A DNA stretch of 64,000 nucleotides from Priestia abyssalis (GCF_002019595.1 NZ_KV917369.1:4232624-4296623); one strand, 5' to 3'. Shown: positions 54,678 through 64,000, numbered from the stretch's first letter. The notes: generated by a model from the letters alone, not told the origin. Translations and numbers: made by a program.

Positions 54678-55217
54678 TTACAGATTCTTATTGAAAATGA
54701 GTAATAATTCAATTTCTGTTTTCCCTCTATGTAAATGTTTAGCGATTTCTTCAATTGTTAAACCTTTTTTTTGCAAAGAAATGGCCATTTTTTTTATTTG
54801 TTCCGGAGTCATGTCTTTCCTACCGTCCCATTTGGACAGAACTTCTTGCTCTTCTTGCTTGAGGGCCGGCTTTGGGATATTTCCATTATCCGCTGTTTCC
54901 GTCTCCATCATTTCAAGGAAATCTTGCTCTGACGGGATACTCAACTTATCAAATACCGGTATATCCGGGGGAGGAGATTGTTTCTTTCTTGCATTCCCCT
55001 TATCCTGTTTCATCTGTTCAAATTTTCGAATAAATTCATCATTTTGTTCTTTCATCTCCATTAAATGAGCGGAGATCACTTCTTCCATTTCCTTCATCAT
55101 AACTGATTGGGTCTGTTCTATTTCCTTTAAACGTACAAAACGCATGTATAAAAGGACGATAAACAACAACGCTAAGCCGTGTAACAAAAAACTGACGATC
55201 AGTATCCATGCGACCAT
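54678..55217 (-). CDS. swrB: swarming motility protein SwrB
   Basis: A 179-residue protein with an N-terminal transmembrane helix (VAWILIVSFLLHGLALLFIV, residues 2-21), a helical, coiled-coil-like segment (EQTQSVMMKEMEEVISAHLM) and a C-terminal helix-turn-helix-like region (MALS-type: ISLQKKGLTIEEIAKHLHRG). This matches SwrB (YlxL), needed for swarming and flagellar hook-basal body completion. It is the last gene of the fla/che operon, directly after sigD. Confidence 0.9.
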   Translation of the reverse strand: MVAWILIVSFLLHGLALLFIVLLYMRFVRLKEIEQTQSVMMKEMEEVISAHLMEMKEQNDEFIRKFEQMKQDKGNARKKQSPPPDIPVFDKLSIPSEQDFLEMMETETADNGNIPKPALKQEEQEVLSKWDGRKDMTPEQIKKMAISLQKKGLTIEEIAKHLHRGKTEIELLLIFNKNL

Positions 55218-55237
55218 GCTCTTACACTCATTCTTTC

Positions 55238-56002
55238 TTACATAATTTTCCCTAAAATATTTCTCATCTTGAACAGTGCTTTAGAATGAATTTGTGAGAT
55301 GCGGGAAGTAGACAGACTAAGGACTTGCCCAATCTCTGTGAACGTTAATTCTTCTTTATAAAATAAGGAAACGACAAGCTGTTCCTTTTCATTCAGCTGC
55401 TCAATTCCATTCAGAAGCTCCAGGTAAAGTTCTTCTCTCAATACATCTTCTTCAGGTGTCAGCGTCTTTTCATCTTTTAAAGCAAATGATTGATTTTCCT
55501 GTTCTTCCAAATCTTTGGGCTGTTCCTCTACAGACAATACGTTTGCAAAGAAGCCTTCATTCATCGTTTGAATGACTTCTTCCTCCGACAGCCCTAATTC
55601 CGCTGCAATTTCTTTCGGCGTCACAGTTCGAAGATGCTTTTGCTCCAGCCTTTCAGAAGCAGCTTCAATTTTTTTCGCTTTTTCCCTTGCACTTCTTGAC
55701 AGCCAATCTTCTTTTCGCAATCCATCTAAAATTGCACCGCGTATTCGAAAGGAAGCATATGTATCAAATTTTAATTCCCGTTCATAATCAAATTTTTCCA
55801 ACGCATCATATAAGCCCACTAAACCCAGGCTGATTAAATCATCCCGGTTTACATTCTTTGGCAAACCGACTGAAATTCGCTGGACATGATAATGAACAAG
55901 AGGCATATAGGTTTGTACTAACACATTGCCTGCATGAGAATCACGCGAGTGTATCCAGTTTTGCCAATATTGTTGTTCATCAGCCGTTGACATACGTGAC
56001 AT
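55238..56002 (-). CDS. sigD: RNA polymerase sigma factor SigD (motility)
   Basis: A 254-residue sigma-28 family factor that drives flagellin, chemotaxis and autolysin genes. Region 2 reads DLISLGLVGLYDALEKFDYE and FDTYASFRIRGAILDGLRKE near residues 50-95; region 4 near the C terminus reads LTFTEIGQVLSLSTSRISQI. It closely follows cheD, and is followed by swrB, as in B. subtilis. Its activity would be expected to be restrained by FlgM, not encoded here. Confidence 0.97.
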   Translation of the reverse strand: MSRMSTADEQQYWQNWIHSRDSHAGNVLVQTYMPLVHYHVQRISVGLPKNVNRDDLISLGLVGLYDALEKFDYERELKFDTYASFRIRGAILDGLRKEDWLSRSAREKAKKIEAASERLEQKHLRTVTPKEIAAELGLSEEEVIQTMNEGFFANVLSVEEQPKDLEEQENQSFALKDEKTLTPEEDVLREELYLELLNGIEQLNEKEQLVVSLFYKEELTFTEIGQVLSLSTSRISQIHSKALFKMRNILGKIM

Positions 56003-56077
56003 AAACTCTCTCCTTCCTCATGCTGACGAATGGTCTCTTGGACTTTACTTAATTATAACAAACGATTCTTTATCACA

Positions 56078-56572
56078 CTATAGTTCCATTATTCCACGGT
56101 TGACTGTACGTATTTGGAGAACACCGGTTTCAGGGTTAAACTCGATTGTTCGCCCGTTATTACCGCCAACATCTTCTGCTATGAGAGGAATACCATTTTT
56201 TTTCAGTTCATGTTTGACGGCTTCTACATTTCGCGGTCCTATTCTCATTAAATCATTAGATGATGCAAACTGAAACATTTGGGCCCCACCCGCGATTTTA
56301 GCCTTTAAATGACGCCTTTGGGCCCCTTTTTTCAGCAGTTGCTCGATAAGAACAACGATTGCAGTATCTGCGTATTTTGCCTCATTTATCATACCCGTTT
56401 TGGCTAAAGTTGAATCAGGAAGCATGACATGCACAAGTCCAGCCAGACCGTTTTGCAAATCATATATGACCGCTCCAACGCAAGAACCGAGCCCCGATGT
56501 CCGAATAAGATTTGGGACTTTTACAATATCGAGCTCTGCAATTCCTACTTTCACGACTTGAGCGCTATACAT
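56078..56572 (-). CDS. cheD: chemoreceptor glutamine deamidase CheD
   Basis: A 164-residue CheD, which deamidates receptor glutamines and interacts with CheC. The catalytic Cys lies in IRTSGLGSCVGAVIYD near residue 32, and LAGLVHVMLPDS holds the catalytic His. I chose the ATG at 56572 (MYSAQVVKVGIAELDI); the much longer open frame upstream runs through cheC out of frame and is not conserved. It overlaps the cheC stop by 8 bases. Confidence 0.95.
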   Translation of the reverse strand: MYSAQVVKVGIAELDIVKVPNLIRTSGLGSCVGAVIYDLQNGLAGLVHVMLPDSTLAKTGMINEAKYADTAIVVLIEQLLKKGAQRRHLKAKIAGGAQMFQFASSNDLMRIGPRNVEAVKHELKKNGIPLIAEDVGGNNGRTIEFNPETGVLQIRTVNRGIMEL

Positions 56573-57203
56573 AATCAGCCACTCCCAGCGCATAAAATAG
56601 GGGAAAGAGCGAGTCTGGATCCGGAATGAGCAAAAAATGCCCTTTGAATGCCGGAGTCTGACCGTCGTCATCATACATGACTGTATCAATGATAATGGCC
56701 GAATCGCTTGAATGGGAGACTTCCACTAAGCCATTTCCAATGACAGCACCCGCCATATCAATACAAAGACTTGGAACAGAAGGCATCATCTGCAGCTTTG
56801 TGAAATCAGAAAGAGACGATAAATAAGAACCCGCTAAAATATTTCCTATTTCTCCTAATGCCGATAAAGACAAATCGGAAAAAGGAGGGGTTAAAAAAGA
56901 GATGCTGTCGTCTTTTAATATTTGTTGAACGAACATTCCTGCTTCTTCCAGTGGAAGAAAAACAAACATGCTGCCTGGCACATCTCCGGTTATCCGTAAA
57001 AAAATACTGACTACAATGTTTTCGATTCCTCCAACGATATCCATCATATCATTAAAGCTGATAATTTGGACATCCGGTACTTTCATGTCGATTCGCCGAT
57101 TCAATAGCTGGGAAAGAGCGGTAGCCGAATGCCCTGCCCCTATGTTCCCTACTTCTTTCAACACATCAAGATGGGTTGAATTTAAAGGATGGAATAACGT
57201 CAT
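56565..57203 (-). CDS. cheC: CheY-P phosphatase CheC
   Basis: A 212-residue chemotaxis adaptation protein. It carries two D/E-x3-N-x2-x22-P phosphatase motifs, visible as LKEVGNIGAGHSATALSQLL near residues 12-31 and LSALGEIGNILAGSYLSSLS near 113-132. I chose the ATG at 57203 because AGAAGGG lies 6 bases upstream; an in-frame ATG six codons earlier lacks a site. It overlaps cheD and follows cheW closely. Together with CheD and CheV-type proteins it forms the adaptation system of the Bacillus type. Confidence 0.95.
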   Translation of the reverse strand: MTLFHPLNSTHLDVLKEVGNIGAGHSATALSQLLNRRIDMKVPDVQIISFNDMMDIVGGIENIVVSIFLRITGDVPGSMFVFLPLEEAGMFVQQILKDDSISFLTPPFSDLSLSALGEIGNILAGSYLSSLSDFTKLQMMPSVPSLCIDMAGAVIGNGLVEVSHSSDSAIIIDTVMYDDDGQTPAFKGHFLLIPDPDSLFPLFYALGVADYV

Positions 57204-57224
57204 TCTAATCCCTTCTATCATCTA

Positions 57225-57659
57225 TTATTCTTTGTCTTCGGTCATCTCTAATACTCGCGGCAAATTCAACAAAATAAGCAAGCGTCGGTCAATTTTAATG
57301 ACACCTTTCAGATAGTCAGACTCAATCCCTCCAACCACTTCGGGAGGGGGTTCGACCGTGGTAGAATCTATGTCAATCACGTCATTTGCTGCATCCACCA
57401 CTAACCCTACTTCCATGTCTCCGATGGCAACAATGATAATACGGGTATTTTCATTATAGGACATCTGCCCTAATTGAAAACGGATACGCAAATCGATGAT
57501 GGGTGTAACAACACCCCTTAAGTTGATGACTCCCTTTACATAAGGAGCGGTCCTTGGTACCCGTGTAATATGCTGAAGCTTTTCAATAGAGCGGACTTCA
57601 TTGACAGGAATACAATACTCTTCATCGTTCAATTGAAAAACGATTACTTTTATCTCCAT
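57225..57659 (-). CDS. cheW: chemotaxis coupling protein CheW
   Basis: A 144-residue SH3-like scaffold linking receptors to CheA. VIVFQLNDEEYCIPVNEVRS near residues 5-24, TRVPRTAPYVKGVINLRG near 35-52 and VVTPIIDLRIRF follow the family pattern, with GLVVDAANDVIDID later. It follows cheA by about 23 bases and precedes cheC. Confidence 0.97.
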   Translation of the reverse strand: MEIKVIVFQLNDEEYCIPVNEVRSIEKLQHITRVPRTAPYVKGVINLRGVVTPIIDLRIRFQLGQMSYNENTRIIIVAIGDMEVGLVVDAANDVIDIDSTTVEPPPEVVGGIESDYLKGVIKIDRRLLILLNLPRVLEMTEDKE

Positions 57660-57682
57660 ACTTTTTTCTTCCTTTCGCTTTT

Positions 57683-59743
57683 CTATTTAATTAAAGCGTT
57701 ACAATCAATAATGAGGGCTACTTGTCCATCTCCTAAAATCGTTGCTCCTGAAATGGCAAACACACTATTTAAATAGTTCCCCAGCGCTTTCAATACCACT
57801 TCCTGCTGACCAATGAACGAATCAACGACAAGACCCGCCATCTTTTCACCCTTACGGACAATGACAACCGAATGATAAACTTCTTCTTCGTCACAAACAC
57901 CTGGAACATCAAAGATCTCCTTCAAACGCACCAAGGGTACAATCTTTCCTCGGAAATCAATTACCTTTTGATTATGGGCATGTAAAATATCTTCTTTTTT
58001 CACAATAGCCGTTTCAATTATGGATGAAAGCGGAATCGCATATTTTTCAGCTCCCACTTCGATCAGCAAGACTGAAATAATCGAAAGGGTTAACGGAAGC
58101 TGAATAGAAAAAATCGAACCGCTGCCTTCTATGGAATCAATAGACACTGATCCTCCAAGAGATTCAATCGTATTTTTTACGACATCCAATCCTACACCGC
58201 GTCCAGATACATCTGATATTTTATCAGCTGTTGAAAATCCGGATGAAAAAATTAATTCATATACTTGCTTATTCGTAAGAGAGGCTGCAGCCTGCTCGGA
58301 GATGACTCCATTTTGGATCGCTTTCTTCAATACTTTTTCACGGCTGATTCCTGCACCGTCATCTTCAAGATCAATAAAGACATGGTTTCCGCTGTGATAT
58401 GCCTTGAGGCGAATGGTTCCTTCTTCATTCTTCCCCTGACTGCGGCGAACGTCAGGTGTTTCAATTCCATGATCGATTGCATTGCGCAATAAATGAACAA
58501 GTGGATCTCCGATTTCATCAATAACCGTTCGGTCTAATTCCGTTTCCGCCCCGACGATTTCAAGATTAATTTGTTTTCCTAAATCTCTGGCAAGCTGGCG
58601 AACCATACGAGGAAAACGATTAAAGACCGTTTCGACAGGAACCATTCGCATATTTAAAATGATATTTTGCAAATCTCCTGATATGCGAGACATTCTTTCA
58701 ACCGTCTCATCAAGCTCGCTATTATTTAATTCTTTCGAAATTTGCTCTAAACGTCCTCTATCAATGACGAGCTCTTCAAACAAATTCATTAAAATATCCA
58801 GGCGCTCAATATTAACGCGAATTGTCTTTTGAGCATGATGCTGTTTCGAACTTCCCCCTTGATCAGATTTTGAAGCCTCTTTTTTGCCAGAATCCCCTTC
58901 CGATATAGTGGTCTTGGCAGTAATGACTTCCGCTTTTTCTGGTTCGTTTGCTTCTTTCGCTTGTGAAACGTTCAACTTCACATCTTCGATTTCAACACTT
59001 GCAATCTCGGAAACTTTTAAAATTCGCTGCTTGACTTCTTCGCGATCCGTTTGGGTAACAACAACCACTGTAAAAGCTGAATCGAACTGTTCTTCTTCAA
59101 GGTGTTGTGTATCTGGAACGGATTTAATCACTTCGCCAATTTGTTCGATCACTTCGAATACCATATAAACACGAGCAGCCTTCAATAAACAATTATCATT
59201 CAATGTCACTGTTACTTCATACGGAGAAAACCCTTTTTCTTTCGATTGTGCTAAGACGGTGGCTTCAAATTCATCGTATTCAATCGTTTGCCCCTCCAGC
59301 TTCTCTTCTTGATTGTTATCGCTATTCGCGTCGGATACGGCAGGTACTGAAATAGATGGTTCGTGACCGCTCTCAATCATTTTCAGTTGAGCGACGACTT
59401 CCTTTACATCCCGCTTTCCGTCACCTCCGCTTGCAATGGACTCCACCATCGCTTCTAAGTCATCTACCGATTGGAACACAATATCAAGTGCCTTCGTCGT
59501 TACAGAAATTCGTTTGTTTCGAATTCCGTCGAGCACATTTTCCATCTGATGAGTTAGATTGGCTAAATCTTCATAACCCATCGTCGCCGACATTCCTTTT
59601 AATGTATGGGCAGAACGAAAGATTTCATTGACGATATTTAAATCTTCTGGATTCTTCTCGAGCTCTAATAACTGGTCATTAATATTTTGGAGATGCTCTT
59701 TACTTTCTTCAATGAACACTTCTAGATATTGTGCCATTTCCAT
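57683..59743 (-). CDS. cheA: chemotaxis histidine kinase CheA
   Basis: A 686-residue kinase. The HPt domain carries the phospho-accepting His in FRSAHTLKGMSATMGYEDLA near residue 46. A CheY-binding P2-like region and linker follow. The dimerisation domain starts near IRVNIERLDILMNLFEELVI, the ATPase N box is DPLVHLLRNAIDHGIETPD, and G boxes are DDGAGIS and SGRGVGLDVVKN. A CheW-like domain closes it (VGAEKYAIPLSSIIETAIVK). Length and order are normal. It lies 16 bases after cheB. Confidence 0.97.
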   Translation of the reverse strand: MEMAQYLEVFIEESKEHLQNINDQLLELEKNPEDLNIVNEIFRSAHTLKGMSATMGYEDLANLTHQMENVLDGIRNKRISVTTKALDIVFQSVDDLEAMVESIASGGDGKRDVKEVVAQLKMIESGHEPSISVPAVSDANSDNNQEEKLEGQTIEYDEFEATVLAQSKEKGFSPYEVTVTLNDNCLLKAARVYMVFEVIEQIGEVIKSVPDTQHLEEEQFDSAFTVVVVTQTDREEVKQRILKVSEIASVEIEDVKLNVSQAKEANEPEKAEVITAKTTISEGDSGKKEASKSDQGGSSKQHHAQKTIRVNIERLDILMNLFEELVIDRGRLEQISKELNNSELDETVERMSRISGDLQNIILNMRMVPVETVFNRFPRMVRQLARDLGKQINLEIVGAETELDRTVIDEIGDPLVHLLRNAIDHGIETPDVRRSQGKNEEGTIRLKAYHSGNHVFIDLEDDGAGISREKVLKKAIQNGVISEQAAASLTNKQVYELIFSSGFSTADKISDVSGRGVGLDVVKNTIESLGGSVSIDSIEGSGSIFSIQLPLTLSIISVLLIEVGAEKYAIPLSSIIETAIVKKEDILHAHNQKVIDFRGKIVPLVRLKEIFDVPGVCDEEEVYHSVVIVRKGEKMAGLVVDSFIGQQEVVLKALGNYLNSVFAISGATILGDGQVALIIDCNALIK

Positions 59744-59759
59744 TTTGCCTTGCCCCCTA

Positions 59760-60863
59760 TTATGTCTGTAAATATTGAGAAATTGTACCCGAAATAAATG
59801 TAAGCGGCTGAATGTTATCGACTAGATTTGTCCCAATCGCTGATTTGGGCATTCCAAATACAATGGATGTTTCTTCCGACTCTGCGATTGCATACGTGTT
59901 TCCCGCCAATTTTAAAGCTTTGAGGCCTTCTGTACCGTCCGTTCCCATCCCTGTTAAGATAACGGCAATTTTTTTGTACTCTTTCAATTGGCTGATAGAT
60001 TCAAATAATACATCAACGGATGGACGGTGCCCTTTCCTTGATTCTGTTTCATCAAGATGGGCCGTTAATGCGGTTCCCATTTTCCTTACAGTCAAATGAT
60101 AGCCGCCCGGTGCTACATATACGGTATCTTTTTGTAAAATCTCTCCATCTTCCGCCTCTTTTACGGTTAAATCCGATAAGGTATTGAGACGATTAGCCAA
60201 AGATTTTGTAAAACCTGGAGGCATATGCTGAACCACTAGGACAGGGGCATTCAGCCCTCTCGGCAAGTGAGACAATACCTCTTGAAGAGCCTTTGGTCCT
60301 CCTGTTGATGTGCCAATACATATAACCCGTTTAACCTGTTTTTCAACTGCTCCAGCTATTTTCCAAGGCGCCTCTAGTTCTATTCTACTGTTTTTTATAG
60401 ACGTTAGACTAGTATTCAGAACAAAAGTATCATACTCGTTCTTTTTAAATGCACGTAAATTCGCTTTACTAGCCAATACTACTTTTTCAATCAACTGCTC
60501 TTTTATTTTATGTAAATCAAGAGAGATGGCTCCTGACGGCTTAGCGATAAAATCAATGGCACCATATTGCATGGCCAATACTGTATTGTATGCCCCCTCG
60601 TACGTGGTACTGGACAGCATGACAACCGGAAGAGGATTTGTTTCCATGATTTGTTTCAATGTTTCAAGGCCATTCAAGATCGGCATCTCTACATCTAACG
60701 TCATAACATCCGGCTGAACTTCTTCTATTTTAAGCAGCGCATCCTGACCATTTCTCGCTGTACCAACAACTTGCAAACGAGGATCTTCTTTAAAAAAATC
60801 CGTAATTACTTTGCGCATAAACGCCGAATCGTCCACTACGAGGATTTTTATCTTTTTCACCAA
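59760..60863 (-). CDS. cheB: chemotaxis response regulator/methylesterase CheB
   Basis: A 367-residue protein. An N-terminal receiver domain has the phospho-Asp in PDVMTLDVEMPILNGLETLK near residue 56 (DDSAFMRK start, K in FIAKPSGAI). The C-terminal methylesterase domain has the catalytic Ser in CIGTSTGGPKALQEVLSHLP near 188 and the His in VVQHMPPGFTKSLANRL near 212. It removes methyl groups from chemoreceptors. It follows flhG by 9 bases and precedes cheA. Confidence 0.97.
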   Translation of the reverse strand: MVKKIKILVVDDSAFMRKVITDFFKEDPRLQVVGTARNGQDALLKIEEVQPDVMTLDVEMPILNGLETLKQIMETNPLPVVMLSSTTYEGAYNTVLAMQYGAIDFIAKPSGAISLDLHKIKEQLIEKVVLASKANLRAFKKNEYDTFVLNTSLTSIKNSRIELEAPWKIAGAVEKQVKRVICIGTSTGGPKALQEVLSHLPRGLNAPVLVVQHMPPGFTKSLANRLNTLSDLTVKEAEDGEILQKDTVYVAPGGYHLTVRKMGTALTAHLDETESRKGHRPSVDVLFESISQLKEYKKIAVILTGMGTDGTEGLKALKLAGNTYAIAESEETSIVFGMPKSAIGTNLVDNIQPLTFISGTISQYLQT

Positions 60864-60872
60864 AACAGAATC

Positions 60873-61745
60873 CTACCTTTCCAGGAAATGTTTTCGTAAT
60901 TTTGTAATGAAGCTTAAAGGTTTTGTTTCAGGCAGCCTGTTGAATGTATTCGATATATATCGATCAGCAATTGCCGCAAGTGCTTGGCTTGCAGTGCTTT
61001 TCGGATCGAATAACGTAAAAGGAACTTGTCTGATAACCGCACGGCCCACTGCTTTATCATCCGGTATTAACCCGAGCAAATAAACTTTCTTATTTAAAAA
61101 TTGCTGCATAACACGATTTAGGCGATTATAAACAGACATACCATCTGCATGAGTATCTGTCTTATTAACGACGAGCAAATATGTTGTTAAAACGTCATTT
61201 ATGCTTAGAAATTTAATCGTCGCATATGCATCCGTAATAGAAGTTGGTTCGGGTGTTGTGACAATGACAATTTCATTTACCGCTCGTAAAAATTGAATCA
61301 TCCCTTCTGTCATGCCTGCGCCCATATCAAAAATAACATAATCATATGTTTGCAAAAGAGTGCTGAATTCAGAAATTAACCGTTCCACTCTGTGTGAAGA
61401 CAGCTCAAAAATGGATGTGATGCCTGTACCTCCCGCAATATAAGATAAATTTCCGGGTCCTTTTTGAACGATTTCATGAATGGAGAGCTGTTTTTCAAAC
61501 ATATCGACAAGTGTATAAGGTGTCGAAAGTCCCATTAAAATATCAATATTCCCCATTCCTATATCCATATCACATAGCAACACGCTATAGCCCTTTTGAG
61601 ATAATTGTAAGGAAAAATTTAACGAAAAATTCGATTTTCCGACTCCTCCTTTTCCGCTTAAAACGGAAATGGCCTTTGCCCCTTTCGATTGCTGTATATG
61701 TTGAAGCTGCATGCGTAATGATTCAGCCTGATCTTTTATTGTCAT
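60873..61745 (-). CDS. flhG: flagellar number regulator, MinD-like ATPase FlhG
   Basis: A 290-residue deviant-Walker-A ATPase (YlxH/FleN). AISVLSGKGGVGKSNFSLNF near residues 25-44 holds the Lys pair, then CDMDIGMGNIDILMGLSTPY and VIFDMGAGMTEGMIQFLRAV. It activates FlhF GTPase and sets flagellar number and position. I chose the ATG at 61745, one base after the flhF stop, because GGAGA lies 8 bases upstream; a TTG five codons earlier has no site. Confidence 0.95.
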   Translation of the reverse strand: MTIKDQAESLRMQLQHIQQSKGAKAISVLSGKGGVGKSNFSLNFSLQLSQKGYSVLLCDMDIGMGNIDILMGLSTPYTLVDMFEKQLSIHEIVQKGPGNLSYIAGGTGITSIFELSSHRVERLISEFSTLLQTYDYVIFDMGAGMTEGMIQFLRAVNEIVIVTTPEPTSITDAYATIKFLSINDVLTTYLLVVNKTDTHADGMSVYNRLNRVMQQFLNKKVYLLGLIPDDKAVGRAVIRQVPFTLFDPKSTASQALAAIADRYISNTFNRLPETKPLSFITKLRKHFLER

Positions 61746-61746
61746 C

Positions 61747-62871
61747 TTACATTTCTCCAAACATCAAATTCACGATATGTTCTGGTGACGCTTTTTTCAA
61801 ATCATCCGGTACATTTTGCCCGTTTGTTATATAACTAACACTTTTCCCATACTTCAATATCATGTTCAGCATGGAACCATATGTGGATGTTTCATCCATT
61901 TTTGTAAAAATAAAAGAATCAAGAGGAACACTTGAAAACTGATCACAAACATCCTCCATATCTTTTATTTTACCTGTTAATGACAGAACAAGATGGGTTT
62001 GCATTTCTTCATTAAAGGAAAACATCTCTATCAAATCATCTACATACTGGCGCTGACGATAATTTCTTCCAGCCGTATCAATGAGAATTATATCGAAATG
62101 AGCAAAGGTATTTTTTGCTTTTTCCACATCTTCCTTGTTGTAACACACTTCAATCGGAACATTTAGAATATTAGCATACGTTTTGAGCTGGTCGATAGCA
62201 GAAATTCGATACGTATCAGTTGTGATAAAGGCGACTTTTTTTTGATGTTTGAGAACACATTGAGCTGCCATTTTCGCTAGTGTTGTTGTTTTTCCTACTC
62301 CCGTAGGCCCTACTACATTGATGTATTTCTTCTCAAAATCAATTCCTTGAAGCGGCTTAACCACGGACAGCTTCTCAAGCAGCCATGCTTTCGTCCAGTG
62401 CACGAGTTTCTTTTCTGTTGCTTGCCCTTTATTTAAATAGTAGAACTCCAATAAAGAGGGAACTAACTGATCGATGAGTGATCCACTCACTTCTTGCTCT
62501 TTCAATCTTTGGACAATCCTCTCCACCGCTGAAGGAAGCTGTGTATTCACCGAATGGTTCATAATGGTCAGCTGTTGGAGCATCCTTTTCAAGCCATTAA
62601 TCTCCTGAACAATATTCTCACTTTGGTTAGGCGAAGAAGCGGGAAAAGGTGGTAGAACCTGTTTTCCTTCTGTTGGATACTTTTTCTTTTGGCTGACAGG
62701 CTGTGAGTCAATGGCAGCAATGACTTCAATACTCTTTTTGCGAAAAAAGCCGAATACTCCCCCTGTGTGCACCACCCTCGAATTTAAAATAACGGCATCA
62801 TGGCCCAGCTCTTTTCGGATTTTATTCATGGCTTCAGGCATTGAAGACGCCATATATTTTTTTACCTTCAT
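61747..62871 (-). CDS. flhF: flagellar SRP-like GTPase FlhF
   Basis: A 374-residue SRP-family GTPase. The N-terminal B domain (VKKYMASSMPEAMNKIRKEL) is followed by the NG domain, with P loop NVVGPTGVGKTTTLAKMAA near residues 188-206, DTAGRNYRQRQYVDDL near 270 and TKMDETSTYG near 327. It controls where flagella form and partners with FlhG. It overlaps flhA by 4 bases. Confidence 0.97.
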   Translation of the reverse strand: MKVKKYMASSMPEAMNKIRKELGHDAVILNSRVVHTGGVFGFFRKKSIEVIAAIDSQPVSQKKKYPTEGKQVLPPFPASSPNQSENIVQEINGLKRMLQQLTIMNHSVNTQLPSAVERIVQRLKEQEVSGSLIDQLVPSLLEFYYLNKGQATEKKLVHWTKAWLLEKLSVVKPLQGIDFEKKYINVVGPTGVGKTTTLAKMAAQCVLKHQKKVAFITTDTYRISAIDQLKTYANILNVPIEVCYNKEDVEKAKNTFAHFDIILIDTAGRNYRQRQYVDDLIEMFSFNEEMQTHLVLSLTGKIKDMEDVCDQFSSVPLDSFIFTKMDETSTYGSMLNMILKYGKSVSYITNGQNVPDDLKKASPEHIVNLMFGEM

Positions 62872-64000
62872 TCGATGTTCACCACTCCTACACTTTGTAC
62901 TTCAACATTTGATTCCAACTCGTTATAAGATAACACCGGCACTTGCGGCATATAGCGTTCGATCAGTTGTTTTACATATATCCGGACAGCAGGAGAACAT
63001 AATAAAATGGGCGCTTGTTCAAGCATCGACATTTGCTCCGCCTGCTGAGCGATGTTTTCAATAATAGACTGAGATGTTTGCGGATCTAATGATAGATAGT
63101 TCCCGTGTTCTGCCTGTTGGACTCCTTCAGCCAATGCTTTTTCGATTCGCCCTGACAATGTCATTACTTTTAATGGTTCTCCCTCAATCGTATATTGATT
63201 TGTGATCTGACGGGCAAGCCCTTGACGAACGTATTCAGTTAACAAATCCGTATCTGACGTCATCTTGCCAAAATCGGCAAGCGTCTCAAAAATGACCGGT
63301 AAATTCCGGATTGATACTTTTTCTTTTAATAAATTTGCCAATACCTTCTGAACCTCCCCGATTGAAAGCGGGTTTGGCGTCACTTCTTCCACCAAAATAG
63401 GGTACGATTCTTTTAAGTGATCGATTAACTGTTTTGTTTCTTGACGCCCGAGAAGCTCATGGGCATTTAGTTTAATGATTTCTGTAATATGAGTGGATAC
63501 AACAGAAGGCGGATCAACGACCGTATATCCAAACATTTCAGCTTGCTCTTTAACCGATTCACTGATCCATTTCGCTGGCATACCAAATGCAGGTTCAATC
63601 GTATCAATTCCGTCTAATGAATCATCTTCAATTCCCGGGCTAATCGCCAAATAATGATCGAGAAGCAGCTCGCCTCGAGCCATTTCATTTCCTTTAATTT
63701 TCAACCGATATTCGTTTGGTTGCAGTTGAATATTGTCCCGTATGCGAACAACCGGGATAACAATTCCGAGTTCTAAAGCGAGTTGACGGCGAATCATGAC
63801 GATGCGATCTAAAAGATCCCCTCCTTGATTCGTATCGGCCAATGGGATAAGACCATATCCAAATTCGAATTCAATCGGGTCCACACTTAATAAGTTAACG
63901 ACGCTTTCAGGACTTTTCATCTCATCAGCCTGTAATTCTTCTTCTTCAAGTGGTCCATGCGACTGGATTGGCGCCATTCGTGCACGAGAAATAAAATAAC
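62868..64000 (-). CDS. flhA: flagellar export apparatus protein FlhA (C-terminal part; gene continues past window end)
   Basis: An open frame that enters from the right edge. The first residues in the window, YFISRARMAPIQSHG, look like the end of the last transmembrane helix and the linker of FlhA; an internal Met at 63977 is not the start. The cytoplasmic domain follows: VDPIEFEFGYGLIPLADTNQ, IRRQLALELGIVIPVVRIRD and FGYTVVDPPSVVSTHITEII, which bind export chaperones. The N-terminal membrane half (about 300 residues) is outside the window. It leads the flhA-flhF-flhG-che unit. Confidence 0.95.
   Translation of the reverse strand, partial: YFISRARMAPIQSHGPLEEEELQADEMKSPESVVNLLSVDPIEFEFGYGLIPLADTNQGGDLLDRIVMIRRQLALELGIVIPVVRIRDNIQLQPNEYRLKIKGNEMARGELLLDHYLAISPGIEDDSLDGIDTIEPAFGMPAKWISESVKEQAEMFGYTVVDPPSVVSTHITEIIKLNAHELLGRQETKQLIDHLKESYPILVEEVTPNPLSIGEVQKVLANLLKEKVSIRNLPVIFETLADFGKMTSDTDLLTEYVRQGLARQITNQYTIEGEPLKVMTLSGRIEKALAEGVQQAEHGNYLSLDPQTSQSIIENIAQQAEQMSMLEQAPILLCSPAVRIYVKQLIERYMPQVPVLSYNELESNVEVQSVGVVNIE

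Noticed and set aside
56573-56689. N-terminal extension of CheD
   Set aside because: The extra residues lie inside cheC in another frame and are unlike CheD; the ATG at 56572 gives the normal length.

Overview
The window is one continuous piece of a Bacillaceae chromosome (Bacillus sensu lato: a motile, endospore-forming Firmicute with moderate-to-low G+C). The gene order matches the Bacillus subtilis stretch from flhA to cinA almost gene for gene, and every annotated gene except a possible 15-codon ORF lies on the minus strand. Transcription therefore runs from high to low coordinates. Spore genes (dpaA, dpaB, spoIIIE, tepA, ylzJ, sigma-K-like promoter), PolC, RNase J2, SigD/SwrB and the CheC/CheD chemotaxis system all point to this family. 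I cannot name the genus or species.

Layout in the direction of transcription. 64000-54700: end of the fla/che operon (flhA partial, flhF, flhG, cheB, cheA, cheW, cheC, cheD, sigD, swrB). 54670-51346: rpsB-tsf-pyrH-frr, with a ribosomal leader and an internal hairpin. 51007-44722: uppS-cdsA-dxr-rseP-proS (lipid, isoprenoid and envelope-stress functions). 44637-37659: polC, the replicative DNA polymerase, split by a 2.67-kb group II intron. 37480-30097: the nusA/infB operon (rimP, nusA, ylxR, ylxQ, infB, ylxP, rbfA, then truB and ribC). 29971-25079: rpsO, pnp, ylxY, mlpA. 24777-19130: ymxH, then dpaA-dpaB-asd-dapG-dapA (dipicolinate and the aspartate/DAP pathway). 18898-13342: rnjB, tepA-ylzJ, spoIIIE. 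12947-7094: a GntR-type regulator, then a nucleoside-type BMP/ABC importer. 6840-434: ymfF, ymfH, ymfI, ymfJ, ymfK, rodZ, pgsA. 416-1: the 5' part of cinA.

The most unusual feature is the polC intron. The coding sequence breaks just after the catalytic Asp-Ile-Asp-Leu motif. The intron starts GTGCG, ends AT, has a well-formed domain V and encodes a reverse transcriptase/maturase with an HNH endonuclease domain. Joining the exons at the predicted sites restores an uninterrupted 1437-residue PolC. The cell would therefore need RNA splicing to make an essential replication enzyme. Other items for a second look are a nested, structured leader before dapG, tandem 42-bp perfect palindromes between dapA and rnjB, a 15-codon ORF with an ideal ribosome binding site between ymfJ and ymfK, a palindromic operator candidate and a 17-bp direct repeat near ymfC, and several intergenic repeat-like elements. 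I saw no rRNA, tRNA, CRISPR array, prophage or DNA transposase.
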